A stretch of 33,833 nt of DNA from Streptomyces naganishii JCM 4654 (GTDB taxonomy: Bacteria; Actinomycetota; Actinomycetes; Streptomycetales; Streptomycetaceae): the NCBI RefSeq assembly GCF_014650575.1, contig NZ_BMVF01000036.1, positions 1 through 33,833 on the forward strand, given 5' to 3'. The position numbers and the translations under genes are program-made. The stretch's first letter is position 1, and each line of letters opens with the position of its first letter. This document shows, one piece after another, positions 31,076 through 33,833 of this stretch. The notes under the pieces were generated by a model. The model saw only the letters and a program-made list of their open reading frames with translations. It made no database searches and was not told where the DNA came from.

Positions 31076-32401
31076 CTACCGGTCGGTCATATCGTGGTCA
31101 GCCCTGTCTCGCCTTTCGGTCCGCCGGGCACCCAGGGCGAGCAGCGCGCAGCACACCGTGCCTAGGACCCCGGCCCCGGCGACGGTGGTCCGCACGCCCG
31201 CGAACTGCGCCGCCACGCCCGCCAGTGCCATGCCCACGCCCTGGATCGTCATGAGCCCGGCGGTGAGCAGCGTCATCGCCCTCCCCCGCAGCTCCTCGGG
31301 CACCGCCCGCACGAACCACTGGTCCAGGCCCAGGGTGTACGCCGAGCCCGCGCCGGAGACCAGCAGCAGGAGCAGGGACACGGCCAGGCCCGGGCGCAGG
31401 GCGTAGCCGGCGTACGGCAGCAGGGCCGCGCACACCAGCGGCAGGGTGATCCGCTCCCGGGTGGCCGGGCGCAGCCGCGAGCCCGCGTACAGCTCGCCCG
31501 CGATCGTGCCCGCCGGCAGCGCGCACATCAGCAGGCCGAGGCCGGTGGAGCCTACGCCGAGGTCGTCGGCGTAGGGGGCCGCCAGGGCCTCCGGCACGAC
31601 CGCGAACATCGGGGGGACCCAGAAGAGCAGGAGCAGGGCGCGCACGCGCGGGTGGGACAGGACCCGGCCCGCCCCGCGCAGGGAGTCGCCCACCAGGGCG
31701 CCCGGTCCGGTGGACGCCGCGTCGGTGCGGGCCGGGCGGTGCCGGGTGCCCACGCGGAGCAGGACCGCCGAGGCCAGGAAGGTGCCCACGGTGATCAGCA
31801 GCGCGTGGCGGGGGCTGACCACCGTCAGGAGGAGGCCGCCGAGGCCGTAGCCGACCAGGAGCGCGCTCTGGGAGACGATCCGCAGCAGGGAGCGGCCGAG
31901 CACGAACAGGTCGCCGTCGCCGAGGACGTCCGCCAGCGTGGCCGTGCGGGTGCCCTGGAAGACGGGTGAGACCACGGCCAGGGCGCAGCGCAGGAGCAGC
32001 AGGACGCCTATGCCGGCGCCCGGCGCGACCATCAGGGCCACGCAGGCCGCGCACACCAGGTCGCAGGTGACCAGGACGCGGCGGGCCGGGAAGCGGTCGG
32101 CCACTCCCGCGAGGAGGGTGCCGCCGACCACGTACGGGAGGAAGCCCAGCGCGAAGGTGAGTGCGCTGAGGAGGGGGGAGCCGGTGAGGTCGTACACGAG
32201 GACCGAGAGGGCGATCTCGCTGACGATCACGCCGAGGAGGGAGAGGGCGTGGGCCGCGAAGACGGCTCGGAACTCGGGGACGGCGAAGGTCTGGGCGTAG
32301 CCCGGGGGGCGGGCGGGGGGTTCGTTCGTGGTGGGCCGGGGTGCTGCTGCTTCGCGTGCTGCTGCTTCGTGTGCTGCTGCTTCGTGTGCTGCTTCCTGCA
32401 T
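31076..32401 (-). CDS. MFS transporter (12-helix, macrolide-efflux-like)
   Basis: The 441-residue protein has a soluble N-terminus of about 40 residues with repeated HEAAA motifs, then about 12 hydrophobic helices beginning FRAVFAAHALSLLGVIVSEIALSVLVYDLTG. The segment LAGVADRFPARRVLVTCDLV is a motif A. The first half is similar to the MFS group of putative macrolide exporters. The start at 32401 has no purine-rich ribosome site upstream, so a leaderless transcript or a start further inside (near the PGYAQTF segment) is possible. A longer frame to 33760 is not credible. The gene is divergent from a DUF5937 ArsR-type regulator across 81 bases with a palindrome, so it is probably under that regulator's control. 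Confidence 0.85.
   Translation of the reverse strand: MQEAAHEAAAHEAAAREAAAPRPTTNEPPARPPGYAQTFAVPEFRAVFAAHALSLLGVIVSEIALSVLVYDLTGSPLLSALTFALGFLPYVVGGTLLAGVADRFPARRVLVTCDLVCAACVALMVAPGAGIGVLLLLRCALAVVSPVFQGTRTATLADVLGDGDLFVLGRSLLRIVSQSALLVGYGLGGLLLTVVSPRHALLITVGTFLASAVLLRVGTRHRPARTDAASTGPGALVGDSLRGAGRVLSHPRVRALLLLFWVPPMFAVVPEALAAPYADDLGVGSTGLGLLMCALPAGTIAGELYAGSRLRPATRERITLPLVCAALLPYAGYALRPGLAVSLLLLLVSGAGSAYTLGLDQWFVRAVPEELRGRAMTLLTAGLMTIQGVGMALAGVAAQFAGVRTTVAGAGVLGTVCCALLALGARRTERRDRADHDMTDR
32341..32385 (-). repeat. 15-bp tandem repeat at the MFS N-terminus
   Basis: Three units, GTGCTGCTGCTTCGC once and GTGCTGCTGCTTCGT twice, run in the opposite sense to the gene, followed by a truncated unit at the start codon. 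In the protein they encode EAAAH or EAAAR steps, which suggest an Ala-rich helix. Confidence 0.85.
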
Positions 32402-32441
32402 GGGGGCAGCGTGGTGGGGGGTGCGCGTCCGTGCGTAGTGT

Positions 32442-32457
32442 TTCGGCTCTCGCCGAA
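32442..32457. promoter_or_regulatory. Palindromic operator between MFS gene and DUF5937 regulator
   Basis: TTCGGC (32442-32447) and GCCGAA (32452-32457) are perfect arms around TCTC. It lies in the 81-bp divergent region and is the natural site for the ArsR-type protein encoded at 32483. Confidence 0.65.
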
Positions 32458-32482
32458 TGTCCGGGGGAGAAGGGGGCGCGGT

Positions 32483-33466
32483 ATGCCGTTCCGGTTGCGG
32501 TTCGGGGGCGATGATCTGATGCGGTGCCGGTTCGCCGTGTCGCCGCTGTGGGAGACGCAGGAGGCCGTGCGGACGCTGGGGCGGCCGGACCGGCACGGGT
32601 ATCACCCGCACTGGCTGCGGCGCATCCAGGGGGCCGCGCGTGAGCTGGACCTGGAGACGCTGTGGCTGCTCATGCCCCGGCGGGGGTACAACCCCGATTT
32701 CCTCGGGCCGCCGCCGATCGGGCCGGCGGCCACGTTCGAGGAGGAGATCGCCGCCGTGCGGGCCGCCGATCCCCGGATGGCGGAGGTCGAGATCGCCCGG
32801 GCGCTCACCCAGACGCCGGGGGCCGCCGAGTCCGCGCGTGGGCGGGCGCTGCTCCTGGATCCGGTGCGGGCGGTCTCGGAGCTGGCCGGGCTCATGGAGG
32901 CGGCCTGGCGGGCGCTGGTGGAGCCCGATTGGCCCCGGCTGCGGGCGCTGCTCGAGGCGGACATCGCCTTTCATTCGCGGCGGCTGGCCGAGGTGGGGCT
33001 GGGGGCGCTGCTGCCCGAGCTGGACCGGCGGCTGTCGTGGGACGGGCGGACGCTGACCCTCGACATCGCGGGTGAGCACGGGCGGGAGCTGGGGGGTCAG
33101 GGGCTGGTGCTGATGCCGAGCGTCTTCTCCTGGCCGGACGTGGTCAGCGGGTTCGATCCGCCGTGGCAGCCGACCGTCGTGTATCCGGCGCGTGGGCTGG
33201 CCGGGTTGTGGGCGGAGCCCGGGGCGGGGGGCGGGGAGGCTCTCGTACGGCTGCTGGGGCGGGGGCGGGCGGCCGTGCTGGCCGCGCTGGACGAACCGGC
33301 GTCCACGTCGGCGCTCGCGCATCGGCTGGGGATGGCGGCGTCGTCCGTGTCCGCGCATCTGACTGTGCTGCGGGGGGCGGGGTTGCTCGCCTCGCGGCGG
33401 TACGGGCATCAGGTGCTGTATGAGCGGACGCCGTTGGGGATGGCGCTCGTTGCCTCCGGCGGGTGA
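32483..33466 (+). CDS. DUF5937/ArsR-type winged-helix regulator
   Basis: The 327-residue protein has an N-terminal DUF5937-like region (FRLRFGGDDLMRCRFAVSPLWETQEAVRTL) and a C-terminal ArsR-type helix-turn-helix (about residues 255-320; AVLAALDEPASTSALAHRLGMAASSVSAHLTVLRGAGLLASRRYGHQVLYERTPLG). The middle part probably binds a ligand or forms the dimer. The ATG at 32483 has GAAGGGGG about eight bases upstream. The gene is divergent from an MFS transporter with one palindrome between, so it most likely regulates that gene and itself. The metal-binding cysteines of classical ArsR proteins are absent, so metal sensing is unlikely. Confidence 0.85.
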   Translation: MPFRLRFGGDDLMRCRFAVSPLWETQEAVRTLGRPDRHGYHPHWLRRIQGAARELDLETLWLLMPRRGYNPDFLGPPPIGPAATFEEEIAAVRAADPRMAEVEIARALTQTPGAAESARGRALLLDPVRAVSELAGLMEAAWRALVEPDWPRLRALLEADIAFHSRRLAEVGLGALLPELDRRLSWDGRTLTLDIAGEHGRELGGQGLVLMPSVFSWPDVVSGFDPPWQPTVVYPARGLAGLWAEPGAGGGEALVRLLGRGRAAVLAALDEPASTSALAHRLGMAASSVSAHLTVLRGAGLLASRRYGHQVLYERTPLGMALVASGG

Positions 33467-33502
33467 GAGGCGGGCGCCGGGGGCGGGCGCCGGGTGAGTC
33501 GT

Positions 33503-33556
33503 GGGGCGGGGGTACGTCGGGGGGCGGGGGTACGTCGGGGGGCGGGGGTACGTCGG
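33503..33556. repeat. 18-bp tandem repeat, three exact copies
   Basis: GGGGCGGGGGTACGTCGG repeats at 33503-33520, 33521-33538 and 33539-33556. The G-rich strand has runs of four or more Gs and could form a G-quadruplex. Confidence 0.9.
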
Positions 33557-33730
33557 GGGGCGCCGGAGGGCGGGTGCGGGGCGTGCGCCGGGGGTGCGTC
33601 GTGGGTCGGGGGCGTGGGGGCGCGTCCAGCCCGCCGCATGTGGGACGTACACCTGTGGGCTGCGTGGTGCACGCCGGCAGAGACCGCTGTACGCGGCGGG
33701 CCGTGACGCGCCCCCACTCCCCACTCCCGC

Positions 33731-33833
33731 CGGAGGGCGGCTGCGGGCCGGGCGCCCCACTGTCCCGCTTCCGCCGGAGGGCGGCTGCGGGCCGGGCGCC
33801 CCACTGTCCCGCTTCCACCGGAGGGCGGCTGCG
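33731..33833. repeat. 44-bp direct repeat, at least 2.3 copies, cut by window end
   Basis: Copies start at 33731, 33775 and 33819 with CGGAGGGCGGCTGCG; the period is exactly 44 bp. The first two are nearly identical throughout, and the third is cut by the window edge, so the array continues outside. Confidence 0.88.

Larger units (their letters stand above)
33467..33833. other. 367-bp window end without a gene; two tandem repeat arrays
   Basis: No supported gene is seen. Two repeat arrays occupy much of it (33503-33556 and 33731-33833). Long minus-strand frames across the region are repetitive (Pro/Arg-rich) and lack a ribosome site. The real neighbour gene presumably lies beyond the window. 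Confidence 0.6.

Noticed and set aside
32402..33760. Extension of the MFS frame to an 894-residue protein
   Set aside because: The extension is Pro/Arg-rich, antisense to the DUF5937 regulator and runs into tandem repeats.

Overview
The window is high-GC actinobacterial chromosome. Codon third positions are almost all G or C, GTG and TTG starts are common, and ribosome sites are GGAGG-like. Gene content and order match the core chromosome of a Streptomyces. From memory it parallels the S. coelicolor segment carrying treS-pep2-glgB, pfkA, pta-ackA-pyk and icmA. I see no tRNA, rRNA, phage, insertion sequence or CRISPR array.

Layout. (1) 1-5633, plus strand: the GlgE-type alpha-glucan block, with the 3' part of treS, then maltokinase (pep2/mak) and glgB, whose product has a histone-H1-like Lys/Ala tail. 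(2) 5670-8840, minus strand: a HelD-family RNA polymerase recycling ATPase, then a merR-trxA pair. Between them lies a candidate small RNA reading antisense to the helD leader. (3) 8888-12160: a DUF2127 membrane protein and a divergent DHA2 exporter/TetR pair with three palindromic operators. (4) 12398-16368: a DctA-type dicarboxylate carrier divergent from a CitA/DcuS-like two-component system. (5) 16365-22467: pfkA divergent from pta-ackA, followed by pyk. (6) 22594-25276, minus strand: a cell-envelope gene set (DUF6230 secreted protein, DUF6114 membrane protein, Ser-rich secreted protein) preceded by about 650 bp without genes. (7) 25926-27735: the thioredoxin/TPR protein YbbN divergent from a TetR regulator. 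(8) 27736-28353: repeats and three terminator-like blocks that appear copied from the end of icmA. (9) 28354-33466: isobutyryl-CoA mutase large subunit icmA, a DUF3817 protein, a MarR regulator, and an MFS carrier divergent from an ArsR-type DUF5937 regulator. (10) 33467-33833: tandem repeats running off the window.

How the genes fit together. TreS, maltokinase and GlgB join trehalose metabolism to branched alpha-glucan synthesis. PfkA, Pyk, Pta and AckA form a glycolysis/acetate module. The CitAB-like pair most likely senses a C4-dicarboxylate or citrate and controls dctA. IcmA links branched-chain and straight-chain C4 acyl-CoA pools; its small cobalamin-binding partner is not in the window.

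Most genes are ordinary core genes. The more unusual material is between them: the face-to-face promoter arrangement at helD, several clear operator palindromes, signs of leaderless transcripts, and repeat amplification next to terminators at convergent or 3' gene ends. All functional statements come from reading motifs; no searches or folding programs were run.
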